A DNA stretch of 64,000 bases from Cycas panzhihuaensis (lineage: Eukaryota > Cycadophyta). Each line of letters starts with the position of its first letter. Position 1 is the first letter of the stretch. Position numbers and translations under genes: made by a program. The DNA lies in NCBI GenBank assembly GCA_023213395.1, contig CM041465.1:4340001-4404000 (forward strand), in the 5' to 3' direction. Shown here one piece after another: positions 33,791 through 45,226 of this stretch. The notes beneath the pieces were generated by a model. The model searched no databases. It had not been told where the DNA came from and was given only the letters and a program-made list of their open reading frames with translations.

Positions 33791-35190
33791 ATGCTTATAA
33801 AACAAACCATCAATGTAGACTTAGAAATAGAGGATATCCTTATAATTATCAAGTTGGGAGCTACTTGTATTCCCCAAGAGATCGTCCAGTTTAAGGATCT
33901 CTTCCATGAGTTCCGCTCAGTTTTTGCATCAGACTATAAAGATATGCAAGGCCTTAACTCCCAAATAGTTAAACATAACATTACTATTATTCTTGGTGCA
34001 AAACCTAAATGAAAAAAGTAACATCCTATCCATACACATCTCTCTCTTTCCATTAAGTAAGAAGTAGAGAAGTTATTGATAATTGAATTCATTGAGAGCA
34101 TCGATTACTCTCAATAGGTCTCTAATATAGTTCCTGTAGCAAAGAAAAATGGTATAATTCATATATGTATTGACTTTCATGGCATTAATGGTGCATGTCC
34201 TAAAGATAATTTTCCTCTTCCCTTCCTTGATCAGATTTGAGACCAAACAAACAATTTTGACGTAATGTCTCTTATGGATGGATTTTTAGGATATAATTAA
34301 ATCTCTATTACACCTTGTGACCACCATAAGACTACTTTCACCACTCTCTAAGGCACCTTCATTTACTAAGCCGTGCCTTTCAAATTAAAGAATGTTGGTA
34401 CGACATATCAAAGGGCTATGGTTTGTATCTTCTATGACCTAATTAGTAATATTATTACCATTTATTTAGATGATATGCTTGCCTTTTCATGTAAAAGATC
34501 TAATCATTTATGTGATCTTAGAACCATTTTTGAAAAGTATAAAAAGTATTACTTGTGTTTAAACCCTTCCAAGTGTGTTTTTACCATTACGTTAGGAAAG
34601 ATGTTGGGAAATATTATTTCTTAATATGGGATTAGAATTAATCCCAAGAAAATCAAGGCTTTCATTAAAATGCCACCTCCTAAGACCCAAAAATAGATTT
34701 AATCTTTTCTAGGTAGGCTTAGTTTTCTAAGATGTTTCATCACTGACTTTTCCTTAGATGCTAAGCCTATTACTAATCTTGTGAAAAAAGACATTAAATT
34801 GCTATGGAATCCTCAAGTTCAAGAGTCCTTTAGTAGGCTAAAGCAAGTCTTGGTTTCTGCTCTAGTTCTTACTCTACTAAGGTTTGATAAGTTATTCATT
34901 CTATACATTTTAGCTACCAAGGAGTTTCTAGTGAGCATGTTAGCACAAGAAGATGATTTTAGTAAATAGAGGGCTATATATTTCATTAGAAGGACCCTCA
35001 TGGTAGCCGAGATTTATTATCCTTTTCCTAAGAAAGAATGTCTTACCTTGGTTTTTGCTACTAAGAAGCTTTGCCACTACCTCCTTAGGAATAGGGTCCA
35101 CCTTATTGTCCAATCTAATCCTATGAGGTATCTGCTTATCAATTCTAACCTTACCAGTTGACTAGGTAGTGGTCCTTATTACTTTAGGAA
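33791..35190 (+). pseudogene. Gypsy B reverse transcriptase and RNase H (decayed)
   Basis: Motifs in order: CIPQEIVQFKDLFHEFRSVF, EVEKLLIIEFIESIDYSQ, VPVAKKNGIIHICIDF, INGACPKDNFPLP, DVMSLMDGFLGYN, PFKLKNVGTTYQRAM, TIYLDDML (active site, about 34457-34480), LNPSKCVFTI, and IKMPPPKTQK*IQSFLGRL. RNase H follows: FILYILATKEFLVSMLAQED, IYYPFPKKECLTLVFATKKL and HYLLRNRVHLI. This is a plant Tat/Athila-type RT. The YLDD aspartates are present. Stops are few but frequent enough to make it inactive. Confidence 0.85.
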
Positions 35191-35199
35191 TTCAATTTA

Positions 35200-35832
35200 C
35201 AAGTGATGAATAGAAATTCTAAGAAAGGTATGATCATTCTAGAGATCATGGTTGATGCCCCTCTTCCAAATCATGCTTGCCAACCTATTGATGCTTCCCT
35301 CTCAGACAAATATATCTCCCATATCCAAGGCATCCCTTCTGATGATCCATGGTATAGGGAGATTAGATTGTATCTTCATGATCAATCTTTTCCTTCTTTT
35401 AGTACTTCAAAGAAGAGAAAACGAATTCGCACTACTGCTAGACAATGCCTTTTGCTATATGATACCTTATATAAGCATTCTTTTGATAGAGTTCTACTAA
35501 GGTGCCTTTCACCTAATGAATTTTTAGTTACTTTAATAGAGTCCCGTGAAGGTATATGTGGTGGGTATTTTGGTGGTTAATTGATGGCCCAACACATTCT
35601 TCGTATGAGCTATTATTGGCCTACCTTATTCAGGGATGCCCTCTCCTACGTCCAAAGATGCCAGAAATGTCAGTCCCACACAACTTTAATTCATCAACTA
35701 GTGCAAGAAATGAAATCGATAGTTTTACCTTGGCCTTTCTCCCAATGGGGTCTTGATCTCATTGGACAAATCTTTCTAACATCTTCAAATGGGCATAAAT
35801 TCATTCAATATTTGAGAAAATTTTATGCCTAG
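35200..35832 (+). pseudogene. Gypsy B integrase, N-terminal half only
   Basis: Open piece 35203-35580 (125 codons): DDPWYREIRLYLHD, RQCLLLYDTLYKHSFDRVLL and LRCLSPNEFLVTLIESREG. Then 35581-35832 reads HILRMSYYWPTLFRDAL, YVQRCQKCQSH (zinc finger Cys pair) and LPWPFSQWGLDLIGQIF (start of the catalytic core with its first Asp, GLDLIG). The text ends at GHKFIQYL and is replaced by the minisatellite at about 35840. The second Asp and the Glu of the catalytic triad are missing, so the core was deleted or displaced. Confidence 0.82.
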
Positions 35833-35839
35833 TAGCATG

Positions 35840-36165
35840 TGTATGACTACCTCTATAATAAGAATAAATTATGGCTATGAAGACTTGTACTTTTGCCTAA
35901 TGAGCTTAAACTATAGGCAAATCTTCTCTACACCTCCATAATGAGGATAAACTATGGCTCTGAAGACTTGTACTTTTACCTAATAAGCTTAAACTATGGG
36001 TAAATTCTTTCTTTTTCCTGATCAGTGGCTCTAAAAACTTGTACTTTTGCCTAATGAGCTTAAACTATGGGAAAATCCTTTCTTTCTTTCTAATCTATGG
36101 TCGAAACTTGTACCTTTATCTAATGAGATAAAACTATGGGTAATCCCTCTCTTATTTCTAATATA
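35840..36165 (+). repeat. Gypsy B minisatellite 1 (about 70-85-bp units with TAAACTATGG)
   Basis: Four units with the pattern gaagacttgtacttttgcct, aatgagcttaaactatggg, then a CT-rich stretch. Unit length is 70-85 bp. Begins exactly where integrase similarity ends. The word aatgagcttaaactatgg links it to minisatellite 2 and to gypsy D. Confidence 0.75.
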
Positions 36166-37128
36166 GTCTTGCTTTCATTAAGTATTATGGTGTTTTTATG
36201 ATAGATCCAGCCCATAATTGTGTAAGTCATTTGCTCTTTCTATCACCTATACTAATTGTGAGTTTACCATCATTTGGATCTCATTCTCATTTAAGTTCTA
36301 CACTCAAAAGAGAACCTATGCTCCCAGCCTCATTGTACTTTCATCTTAGAAAGAGAAAACACCTTTGTCAGCTTCAAGTATCCACTCATTCATTGAGAGT
36401 TTACTTTTATTTGCTAGATTGTTACCTTATTGATTTAAACCTCACTTTCACTCGCTAGTTGGTTATTTTTGGATTTCCTTTTTAGTCATATATCACCAAT
36501 TATTGATTATTTTTATTATCCTCAGTTCTCTTTATTATTCCTTCAGAACAGATACTCATTTTGCTACCTTCCATTCATGCTTGGAGACACTGTGATTTTG
36601 ATTTCCATGGTTCATTCCTTATGGAGATTAGCCCCTTTCCTTTTTTAGATTCTGTTAAAAAGGAGAAATCCTTGTTATGCTAAGTAGAAGAGCTTCTTAA
36701 GAAGATGATTATGATCCTATTTTTATGAAAGGTAGAAGTAGGAGAAAAAAATGAAATGAAGTAAAAAAAAAAGAAGAAGAAAAGAAAAGAAGAAAGTTAA
36801 AAGAAAGTGAAAAGTAAGTTTATTATTTTTCATCCTCTTGTAATTCAGGGCAAGTTGCATGATAGCTTCGTCCCCACTTATCTATATATAGGTTAGGTTC
36901 ATTTGGATGAGTCATTCAGGATTTTTAGATCTAACTACTTGGGTCCACCATGGCCTCAATTACGATAAGACCCTGCTTGACATTTCAATCATAATTATCT
37001 TACTTGAGTTCCTTCTTCTTACTTCATCATAGTCAGATATCCACTTCTACTACCATCTCCTTAGTGATTGATTATTATACCTTTCTTTATTGATCACACA
37101 GTCTCTAAGTTTTGATCCTCTCCTTCCC
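36166..37128. other. Gypsy B spacer before the RNase H gene
   Basis: No recognised domain. The open piece 36198-36458 (86 codons) has no family resemblance. A purine-rich tract lies at 36740-36810. The stretch around 36920-36980 (cttgggtccaccatgg) has a counterpart in gypsy D at about 62900 on the other strand, which helps align the two elements. Confidence 0.45.
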
Positions 37129-37533
37129 ATGGCATTGAGTATCTTCACTAATGGGGATAGTAGAGGAAACCCATGACTGCCTACTTCTACTTGGGTGGTT
37201 TATAACCAATCAGGAAGTCCCCTTCTTTCAATAAGTTTCTTCATACCTAGGGCAACCAATAATGAAGTTGAATACCTTTCAATTATAGGAGCATTGTTAG
37301 ATGTCTCTTACTTTTACCTTGAACATATTACTTTATATGTTGATTCTTAGGTTATGGTTTATCAGTTGGTTGGGATGTACTAGGTCCACTCTCCATAACT
37401 CCTTCTTTTGCATCATCAGGCCTCACCATTACTATCCATATTTATCTCAGTAACTATCTAGTATATACCTTATTCTTTTAATCTCGAAGCTGATGCTCTC
37501 ATTTCCTTAATCCTTGATGATCATGTTCATTGA
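37129..37533 (+). pseudogene. Separate archaeal-type RNase H of gypsy B
   Basis: Reads from ATG as MALSIFTNGDSRGNP, then a stop, TSTWVVYNQSGSP, FFIPRATNNEVEYLSIIGAL, ITLYVDS*VMVYQL, and YSFNLEADALISLILDDH to a TGA at 37531. About 134 codons, the expected size for the extra RNase H of Tat elements. The first catalytic Asp (TDG) is Asn (TNG), while the Glu of NNEVEY and the Asp of VDS are kept. The start MAL.IFTNG equals that of gypsy C. As a free-standing frame downstream of integrase it may have been made from its own mRNA. Confidence 0.82.
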
Positions 37534-38500
37534 TTTTCTTATTTTAGTTGAGGGCATCCTACTCCAAAATGAGTATAAACTACCACTCCAAAATACATAT
37601 AAACTACCACTCCGTGATGAGTATAAACTATTAGCTTAGTAAGATTATAGGTTAGGGCAGTTATAAGATTGTGGTGATAGGTATAAGACTAAAGTGAGAT
37701 ATGTGAAAGGGCTAGACCCACGTGGTAATCTTAGGCCATGGAGGATCTTGGTAGGGGGAAAGTTCCTAAAACCTTCTTTCCCCTCGAAGCAGCCAATGAA
37801 GAATCTAATATACTCAGGTAGTTAGTCATTTATTAAGTGAGATTAGTTTTGTTTGTTAAATGATTTACTTCCTTCATGATATATTATATGAGTGTAAGAT
37901 TATTTTATGTTTATATAATCTATTAGGGGTATGATGTGAGCTATATAAGTTTCCTTTTAGGAGATTTATATTACTCAATCTTCTATTTTTATAAACTTAT
38001 TACCGTTTGTGTTTCAAATGATTTTAAGTTTATAAAAATAGAATAAGTAAACTTTTTACTTACCCCATTTTAGTCTTTTATTTATGTCCTAGTTTTCATT
38101 CTTCTCCTAGCCTTGTCTTTCCTAAACCATATTACTCTAGAACAAGTATAAACTACCATGTTTATAGTATGACAAAAAAAAAAAAAAACAAGAAAAAAGA
38201 AGTGCATAACCACAAAAGAACAAAAAAAGTAAAAATGATAAAAAGTATTGCATGTTTCCTTCAATAAGTCATGCTAATGAATGTATCCTATGCTCACGCA
38301 TAAATGGGAATAAGGGGGATAAAGGGTTTAAAGATAAGTAATCGTACATAAGTTTTAAGAGAAAGAAGATCAATACATATATGATGTCAAAATTATGGTA
38401 TATATGTCACCTAAGTGACCCATCATATATGATCCATGATACATGACATATGATACATGATATATATAACTCGAGGCTCACAAAATACCTTGTATCATCC
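37534..38500. other. Gypsy B non-coding tract with tandem TAAACTA motifs and AT-rich DNA
   Basis: Two or three close copies of ccaaaatgagtataaactacc lie at 37560-37635. They are followed by AT-rich DNA, a poly-A run (38166-38190) and repeats of atgatacatgatatat near 38430-38470. It separates the sense RNase H gene from the 3' end of the antisense gene. Confidence 0.5.
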
Positions 38501-38509
38501 TCCTACTTC

Positions 38510-40110
38510 CTAGATGACATATGATACACTCATCTATATGATGCTTGATGAGATGCCTGAGGCACATCTAGATCTAATATTAGTCTCCTATTGGAAGTCT
38601 CCCCATGAGAAGGCTCTCCTCTAGGTGGGAGATGGTGTCACTCCTACTACACTATACCACTAGCTGATGGGTTATATCTGGCCCCGCCTGAGCCAGTTTC
38701 ATCCTCTGTAGGTGTCTCCTCTCCTCCTCACCTACCCTCAACTCCATATCTCACCTATGTAGCTCTATCCTCATATCCATATAAAGGTCTTGAGCTCTTA
38801 ATGCATGGTGATAGTAATCTATTTGGTGCCCCAGTAGTCTGCGGTCTACTATATTCTAAGCGGGTGCCTTATCCAATACCAGAACATATGGGAAGATCAA
38901 CTCCAGAGTCCTCAGTACCTCTCTCAAGGTAATTATCTCATCACTTATATAATAGAAACATATCGTATATAGTCAATTCCTTAGAGAAGAAAACAAACTT
39001 TAAAAGTAAAAGAAATGTAATGCGATGTGAGAAATCAACCAATTAAATTATCTACTTGGAGATCTACCTCCTGCTAGCTCCCTGCCTACTACCTCACTAG
39101 TTGGTGGTGCCTCTCCTCATTGTGGCTCCTGGTGAGTCTCTTACATAGCTCCTACCTTGCCAACTATAACCCCTCCATCTTTGACTTGCTCATTGATAGA
39201 TCCCAGCTCCATGCTTTGGATGGAGCCCTATCTTCTCTCCACAGGTTCTCCACCTTCCTGTCAAAGCACTTGTGAATTGCTACCTACTCTACCACTAGAG
39301 GAGGCACCTCCTCTACCTCCTTGTCTTGCCTCATCTCCTCTACTAGCACCTTTGCCACCACAAGACCCTCTATTATATCCTCCTCCTCTCCTTGCCCTTA
39401 CTATTGGAGCCTCATCTTCTACTGCTCTCTCTACAACATCCATCTCATCATTACTCCACACTAGGAGCCCAACATATGCATCACTAATGAGATGTCTCTT
39501 CACCATCCTGCTCAGCATGGGACTATGAGTTATCCTCATGATAATTACCAGTGGATCCTTGATCTCATATACCACTTGTTCATGCCTGGATCCATCAATA
39601 TCAATACTCCTAGCTCTCCTCCCAATCGCATCAATGGAATATACTCATAGAGTGAACACATCAAGATCGAACTATATGGGAAGCCACCTCTGCCTATCCT
39701 CTGGGTCCTAAATAACTGATGACTGATGCTATCTACCACATACTGTCCCCAGTTAATTTGGATCCCCTACTTGCATCATCGTATAATCCCTGTCCACTGA
39801 ACTGGGATCCCTATAGAGTTCTATATCCTGGTAATTCGATATGTAATGATATGAATACGTGTCACCCTAGTATCTAGCAACTAACAAAATTGTGTAGCAC
39901 CTCATGCTCCATGACCAACTGAGTAGAGGCACTTGCCCTTTCCAAGCCACATGCTCACAAGATCTCCCGTCCAGCCTCATCCAGCTAACTAACTAACTCT
40001 CTAATGGCAACTCCCTCATTTTTGCAAGTATCTACTCTCTCCAAGGCTTGCATTATGGTAATTACAATATGTTAGCATCATTTTAAAGCTAAATTTCACA
40101 TGTGATTAAA
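38510..40110 (-). pseudogene. Antisense gene of gypsy B, putative plant transposon protein-like
   Basis: Read on the minus strand from about 40110. QALERVDTCKNEGVAIREL is followed by HIELPGYRTL, GSQFSGQGLYDDASRGSK, then SISHQLFRTQRIGRGGFPYS and ILMCSLYEYIPLMRLGGELG (39739-39600). Next come MRITHSPMLSRMVKRHL, YVGLLVWSNDEMDVVERAV and a Gly/Arg-rich tail (39440-39260). The LPYxxLLxxLFxxxxV-type core resembles the Pfam family called putative plant transposon protein (PF20167); that name is from memory. The product is homologous to the plus-strand frame of gypsy D at 60100-61760. Longest open parts are 104 and 64 codons. Confidence 0.65.
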
Positions 40111-40330
40111 CAAAACTTTTGAAATTTTAAAAAATGTGGTTAACAAATCAAAAAACATAGTTTCATAGTGAAAAATATGATTTACTATGAAAAATGTAAT
40201 TTCATAGTGAAAAATGTGACTTCCTCCAATGGCCAAAATATCAAAGTCACGTTTTTCACTAGTTTGTCACATTTTTTATTTTAAGATCCCATTTTTAATA
40301 TAGTGCCTATACTTTTTGCACTATCTTATC
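40111..40330. repeat. Repeated gtgaaaaatgtga words 5' of the antisense gene
   Basis: Four to five copies of (a)tagtgaaaaatgtga/t-type words in both orientations, at about 40165, 40188, 40209 and 40250-40280. The same words form the inverted repeat of the B LTR and recur in gypsy D at 59650-59890. Confidence 0.55.
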
Positions 40331-40790
40331 ATATTTTTCATTCTAAATACAAAAAATAAAAGGAAAAAAATAGACTACTTCACTCACGGGGTACCTTGCT
40401 TGCTGCTCCATTATCCACTATCACATGCTATGGAGCTAATTTTTTATCTAACAGAGCTTGAAATATCACTCAAACATAAGGAAACCACCTCAAAAACTCT
40501 CCTTTTTCTTCCTTCATCCTCATAAAAATAAAATGTTATCCTTATTGTTTTCCTATATATAGGGGGCCCCTTTTGGTCCTTTTTGACCTTTTGCTTATGA
40601 AATCTTCCAGGCTAACCATTGAATTTATTAAAATAGAGCATACTCTAATTCAATCATAATTTCTTCCAAATTTACATTGAAGTATCATAAATATGGTTTT
40701 TTCACTTTGATAAAGTTCATGGTATCAAAGGATTATTCGAGCTCTTCTTTATTTTCTTATTAAAGTTTGTTTGATTGTTCAATCCTATTT
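40331..40790. other. Gypsy B non-coding tract upstream of the antisense gene
   Basis: AT-rich, with tatatatagggggcccc at about 40552-40568. Open piece 40316-40525 has no recognised similarity. Nothing else was identified. Confidence 0.35.
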
Positions 40791-40799
40791 CATATAGTA

Positions 40800-41300
40800 A
40801 TCCACTATGTTTATCTTCAGTAGGACTATAACTCTAAGATCTTAGTTTCCTATTGATGAGTCTAAACTATGATAGGACTACCACTCTAAGCTTTTATTTA
40901 ATTGTTAATGAGTATAAACTATAGCAAGACCTTACTTTGAACCCCCTCTAACCTATTAATGAGCTAAAACTATGATATGATCGATGTTATGAGGATTTCA
41001 TACTTGTTAATGAGCCTAAACTATGATAGGGGTCCCTCTGAAGTTGATTATTAACAAGGTTAAAAGATGATAATCAACCTTTGAAAGCCCTCACTCTATT
41101 AATGAGGCTAAACTATGATGAGTTCACTCTAAAATGTCACCTATTAATAAGCTTAAACTATAACAGTCCATATTTTTTGCTCTAGCAAAAAGATTTTGCT
41201 TCAAAAAGTCACTTATTGATAAGCCTAAACTATGACAGTCTATCCTTTTTCTCTAGTAAAAAGATTTCCCTTTGATTCATGGTTAATGAGAGACAAACTA
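40800..41300 (+). repeat. Gypsy B minisatellite 2 (TTAATGAGCCTAAACTATGA units)
   Basis: About nine units spaced 45-70 bp, each centred on taatgagcctaaactatgat or a variant. The spacers are variable. It lies in the 3' untranslated part, before the hairpin array and polypurine tract. Confidence 0.75.
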
Positions 41301-41349
41301 TGACTAGGTGTATAGTAGAGGCCTAACTAATTTGTGGGTGTTTGGTGAT

Positions 41350-41612
41350 GAACTCCTATCTAGTTTATGGGAGATAGGTAGTATTTATTCGAAGACGAAG
41401 TCCCATCTAGTTTGTGGGTATTAGGTAAGTTTTTTGTAGTAGCAGATACCTAGTCCTCTTAGGTAAGAAGATGAATGTAGTGATATTAGTGAGACGAATA
41501 CCTAGTCCTTTTAGGTTAGCTTTTAGAGATGATAGATGCCCAGTCCTTTTGGGCAAGAGATGCAAATAATACCTCTTTTGGTTAGGATTACTCAATCCTT
41601 TTGGGTAACTCT
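41350..41612 (+). repeat. Hairpin array with covarying stems in the gypsy B 3' region
   Basis: Six small hairpins, each with a 7-nt loop: 41354-41372, 41402-41418, 41447-41465, 41500-41516, 41537-41555 and 41588-41608. Stems are TCCTAT/ATGGGA, CCCAT/GTGGG, TACCTA/TAGGTA, ACCTA/TAGGT, TGCCCA/TGGGCA and TTACTCA/TGGGTAA (G.U pairs included). Loops are CTAGTTT (twice), GTCCTCT, GTCCTTT (twice) and ATCCTTT. Stem bases change on both sides together, which points to RNA or single-strand DNA structure. Confidence 0.75.
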
Positions 41613-41785
41613 ACCTGTAGAAACTTTCTAAAATCAAGTTGCAATGTAGATTTCATCCCACCATGGAGAAGCATTACCTCATCATCCATATATTTTATTA
41701 GTTCCTATTACTTTCACTAGAGCAACAGACACCCACATCATTTCCATCTTTAACCATCATATGTCTCTTTCTAGAATAGGAGCCT

Positions 41786-41804
41786 TAGGTGGCAAAGGGG
41801 AAAA
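41786..41804 (+). other. Polypurine tract of gypsy B
   Basis: aggtggcaaaggggaaaa lies directly against the TG of the 3' LTR; start of plus-strand synthesis. Confidence 0.78.
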
Positions 41805-44152
41805 TGTTTCACTAAAACTTGGCCTCCTTAGTTGTATTTGAATCGTGTTGATAAATTGATATATGTTATATGGTTTTACTGATGATGATTGATGTATGTT
41901 GATTCTATTTGATGGATTGGGCCTTATTTCGTTGAAATGGTATGTGATTATTAATTGATAAAATGTAATGAATGATGATGCAATAGATATTTCTATCATT
42001 CTACTGATGATGTAAACTATGGTAATAGAGTTTTCTTTATGACTAACTTAAACCCATACTTCTTTCAAAGTTTGTTGTTCTTAAATTATTTAAGATTTCA
42101 CCTATGTTCTCATCATTTATCACCTTTTGGGCCTGTACTTAATGCATTTCACCTCATTCTGGGCTTGTTTACTCTTTAATAAAGTTATTTTTATGATTCA
42201 ATTCTCATTAAGTATTAATTTTTATCATTTTTTGATCAAATTTTCACTTTGATAAAATTGCATTTTTCACCTTGTAAAAAATGCAACCAATTGTGTTTTT
42301 AGAATAAAATCACATTTTTGGTAGGTGAAAAATGTAACTGATCACATTTTTCACTATCATATAATAAAAGATTAGGCTAGTGTGCCGTTAAAATTTTGCA
42401 TGTCCCTACCCAAATTTAATGGGATTTAGTCTTTTCAATGCCCAAAAGTATTAACAAAGTCATTATAGATTAGAATTAGATTGATTTTCTGAAGTTATTG
42501 GGTAAAATCTCAAAGAATTTTTGTTGTTATGCTACTATTACTCAATTGTTGATGGTCTGGACTTCTATTTTCTTAGATCTTCATTAATTTTTTACTTCAA
42601 ACTTCTCTTCATTTGGTAAGATCTTTCCTATTGAGTTTCAGACTTGTTTCATTGTGTTTTGAAGGTAACTTTAGCTCAAAATTATTTCTTTTCATTGGTT
42701 GATTACTATTATATATTTGCTTGGACTTTTATTACTGAAATATATGTTGAAAGGTCCACCCTTTATAGGGTTCCTTAAGGATAGACTAGGGTGGGCCATG
42801 GTCATCTCTCCACCATACATCTAACTACTCCTTCCCACTCTCTCACAGCAACTTATATTTTAGTTAGATTGTCATTCTCGCTTTGTGTTATTTGGCTCTA
42901 GTTTGGCCTCTGGATTATTGATGCTTCCTTCTTTGGTCTTGTTTTGAAGGAAATTGTGTGGAAATGTTAGTTAAGTAAAACAAAAATTGTCATTTTGAGG
43001 TATTCTTTACAATAGGAAAGGAATATTTGTCTCACATCTATCATTGCATGCACTTTTATTTTCAAGTTAGCTTTTGCATCTTGAGAATCAAAAGTTAATA
43101 GTGTTGTTTGATTAAAGTGGCTCTGATTTTCAATTTTATATTGGGTTCAAAGATTCCTTTTGGAGTTCTTACCACTCCAATTACGATAGAACCTTTGGTG
43201 GTTAGTCTTGCATGGATGATTATTGTTCAGATTTATGACTTGTCTATCATCTTATAGGTCTAAAAATTATCAGAAAGTAGTAGTAGTTTTATTTAAGAAT
43301 CTCTTTGTTTGTGCATTATTTCATCACTTTTTGAAGAGAATTGGTTGCATGAATTAAAGTTAAAACATGTTGGCTAGTTTTGCATGTAGATTAGTCTCTT
43401 TTAAATGAAATTTGCATAAAAATCATACGATTACTTTTATATTTTGAGTAGCATAATCTCCTTTGAAATGAATCATGCATGTTACGTATAGGAAAGTTAT
43501 ATCATAGTTGCATGTGCATCTTTCATTTTGAAAATAAAAAATAAAAAAAAAATAAAAAGGACTTACATGCATAGTTTCTAGTATATTTGCTTTCGCTTTC
43601 ATAAAAAAAAAAAAAAAAACTAAAAATAAAAAAAGATTGATGTGTGTTTGATCTTGTAGTTTCTTTGGTTATATTATTTTTCGTTTTTGGCCTTGCATCT
43701 TCGCAACCACATCAAAACCTAGAAACCTAAACAAGATAAACTATTATTTCCATTAGCTCAACCTCTCCTATATCTTAGTAAAACTTAAAAGGTTGAAACA
43801 ATTACATAAGAGGAGTCCCTAGAAAGGATATTCAAGATATTATAAGTGTGGCTTTAAACTTAGAACTCCTTCATCAAGTCATGTAAGTTAGTGGATTCTA
43901 TCACCCCATTTCACATCCACACCTTTCATTATACCCACTCTCACTTAGGTAGACAACACTACTAGGCAAAGACTCCTCCTTAAGAGTTGGGTAAAGATGG
44001 TCCTTTAGGTATTCTTGAACTTTGTATTAGATCTTCCGTAAGCCCCAAACCATCTTTCTAGTAGCCTTGTTAAGGATCTAACCCAAGAACCCCCTACAAT
44101 ACCACCATCTTTCTGGTGACCGTACTGGGGATAGACTGTGAACCACCATCTA
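41805..44152 (+). repeat. 3' LTR of gypsy B
   Basis: Starts TGTTTCACTAAAACTTGG and ends GAACCACCATCTA. About 2348 bp. Carries one primer-site-like unit near its end (44115-44130), where the 5' LTR has two. It also lacks about 70 bp present in the 5' copy near 27890-27970. Confidence 0.85.
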
Positions 44153-44157
44153 AATAG

Positions 44158-44643
44158 TAGCCAAGCATATATTATGATATCTTTAAGGTACTATTCATTA
44201 TAACCTAACTTATAAATGTTCTAACTCTAATTTTTAGTTAATAGGTTATACCGATTCTAATTAGATAGGTGATACTAATGACTAAAAATTAATAATCGGG
44301 TGTATTTTCTATCTTAATTCTTCACCTATCACTTGAGTAAGTAAAAATATACAATCTCTTGCTCTACCTACAACTAAAATCACCATTAAATAAACTTGGT
44401 TTATTTGTTACATCTTCTATTTAAATAAATATAGATAATCAAGGACTTATTGTAATTGCTACTAACCCTGTAGCTCATTCTCGAATTAAACATATTGAAT
44501 TACATCAACAATTTATTTAAAATCTTATTAGTGATAAAAAGTTACTAAAAGTTAATGAAGTCTTCATTAGAGGGGGATTAATGTCATGAAGCCTTTATCG
44601 TTCTTCTCATTCTCTTTGTATTAAAGATAACATTAAATAGGGA
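44158..44643 (+). pseudogene. Copia H RNase H and 3' tail (decayed)
   Basis: Continues copia H after gypsy B: SNF*LIGYTDSN*IGDTND, IFYLNSSPIT*VSKNIQSLA, then NQGLIVIATNPVAHSRI, KHIELHQQFI and NLISDKKLLKVNE. These are the RNase H signatures of Ty1/copia (YxDxDWAG, SxEAEY region lost, HxRxKHIxxxHHF). The Asp of YTDS is kept. A purine-rich aaataggga stands in front of the 3' LTR. Confidence 0.82.
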
Positions 44644-44986
44644 TGTTAAAATTAATATTATCTCATTATAAAAAGGTATAATATTATCTTGTAATATAAT
44701 GTTAGTTTAGATTTATTATTATTATTATTATTATTAAAATATAATATTAAAAATTCATTGAATGGTATGTTATCCATTTAAACATACATACATTTATCTC
44801 TTACATTATGTAAGAGAGAGAGAGAATTATAATCCTAAAATGTTGATGTAATATATACTCTAATAATATAATTATACTATTCTTAGGTGGTTTTTCTTCC
44901 TTTAAAGAGTTTTCCACCTGTCTACATGCTTTTTTCTCTATTTGATTGATTATACTTTGAGATATTACATTTATTCTCTCTATAAC
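44644..44986 (+). repeat. 3' LTR of copia H (last base displaced to 55291)
   Basis: Starts TGTTAAAATTAATATTATC, equal in layout to 897-1237. It runs to ...tctctataac at 44986. The closing CA is completed by the a at 55291 after removal of element E, and is followed by the tctct duplication. Confidence 0.82.
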
Positions 44987-45213
44987 TATTAAAAATCAGA
45001 CCTGCATAAAATAATATTTACAAAGTAGAATAGAAATACCTCCAGGATCAAATGGTACCCTTAAGGTACCTCAAATTATATTAATAAAACATCCTTACAA
45101 TAAATACATCATATGATACACTATGTGTATATTTATAATACATGAAATGATAGTGAGAGTGGGACCCACTTACATATGGGATGAAACAAATGTGCATCAC
45201 TAATATTCCAACA
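44987..45213 (-). repeat. 3' LTR of element E
   Basis: 227 bp; pairs with 55059-55285 without gaps. On the minus strand it starts TGTTGGAATATTAGTGATGC. Roughly 13% differences by eye. Confidence 0.85.
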
Positions 45214-45226
45214 CTCCCCCTTAATG
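45214..45226 (-). other. Polypurine tract of element E
   Basis: Plus ctcccccttaat, that is ATTAAGGGGGAG on the minus strand, directly against the LTR. Confidence 0.8.

Larger units (their letters stand above)
27217..44157 (+). mobile_element. Gypsy B: Tat-like element with extra RNase H and antisense gene
   Basis: Target duplication attag (27217-27221) and aatag (44153-44157), four of five bases. LTRs are about 2.4 kb. Order: LTR, primer site, gag, protease, RT-RNase H, integrase (cut short), minisatellite, separate RNase H, antisense gene, motif minisatellite, hairpin array, polypurine tract, LTR. It split copia H between RT and RNase H. Frames are moderately decayed; some pieces of more than 120 codons remain open. 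It is the most complete Tat-type element here and the reference for reading C and D. Confidence 0.85.

Noticed and set aside
32858-33800. Two open frames of 126-128 codons that might be new genes
   Set aside because: They lie in the sense strand between protease and RT of gypsy B, the usual variable linker, and have no start context or domain.
37560-41300. The repeated TAAACTATG units as a CRISPR array or centromeric satellite
   Set aside because: Spacing is irregular, the repeats are degenerate and lie inside a retrotransposon 3' region; nothing prokaryotic is present.
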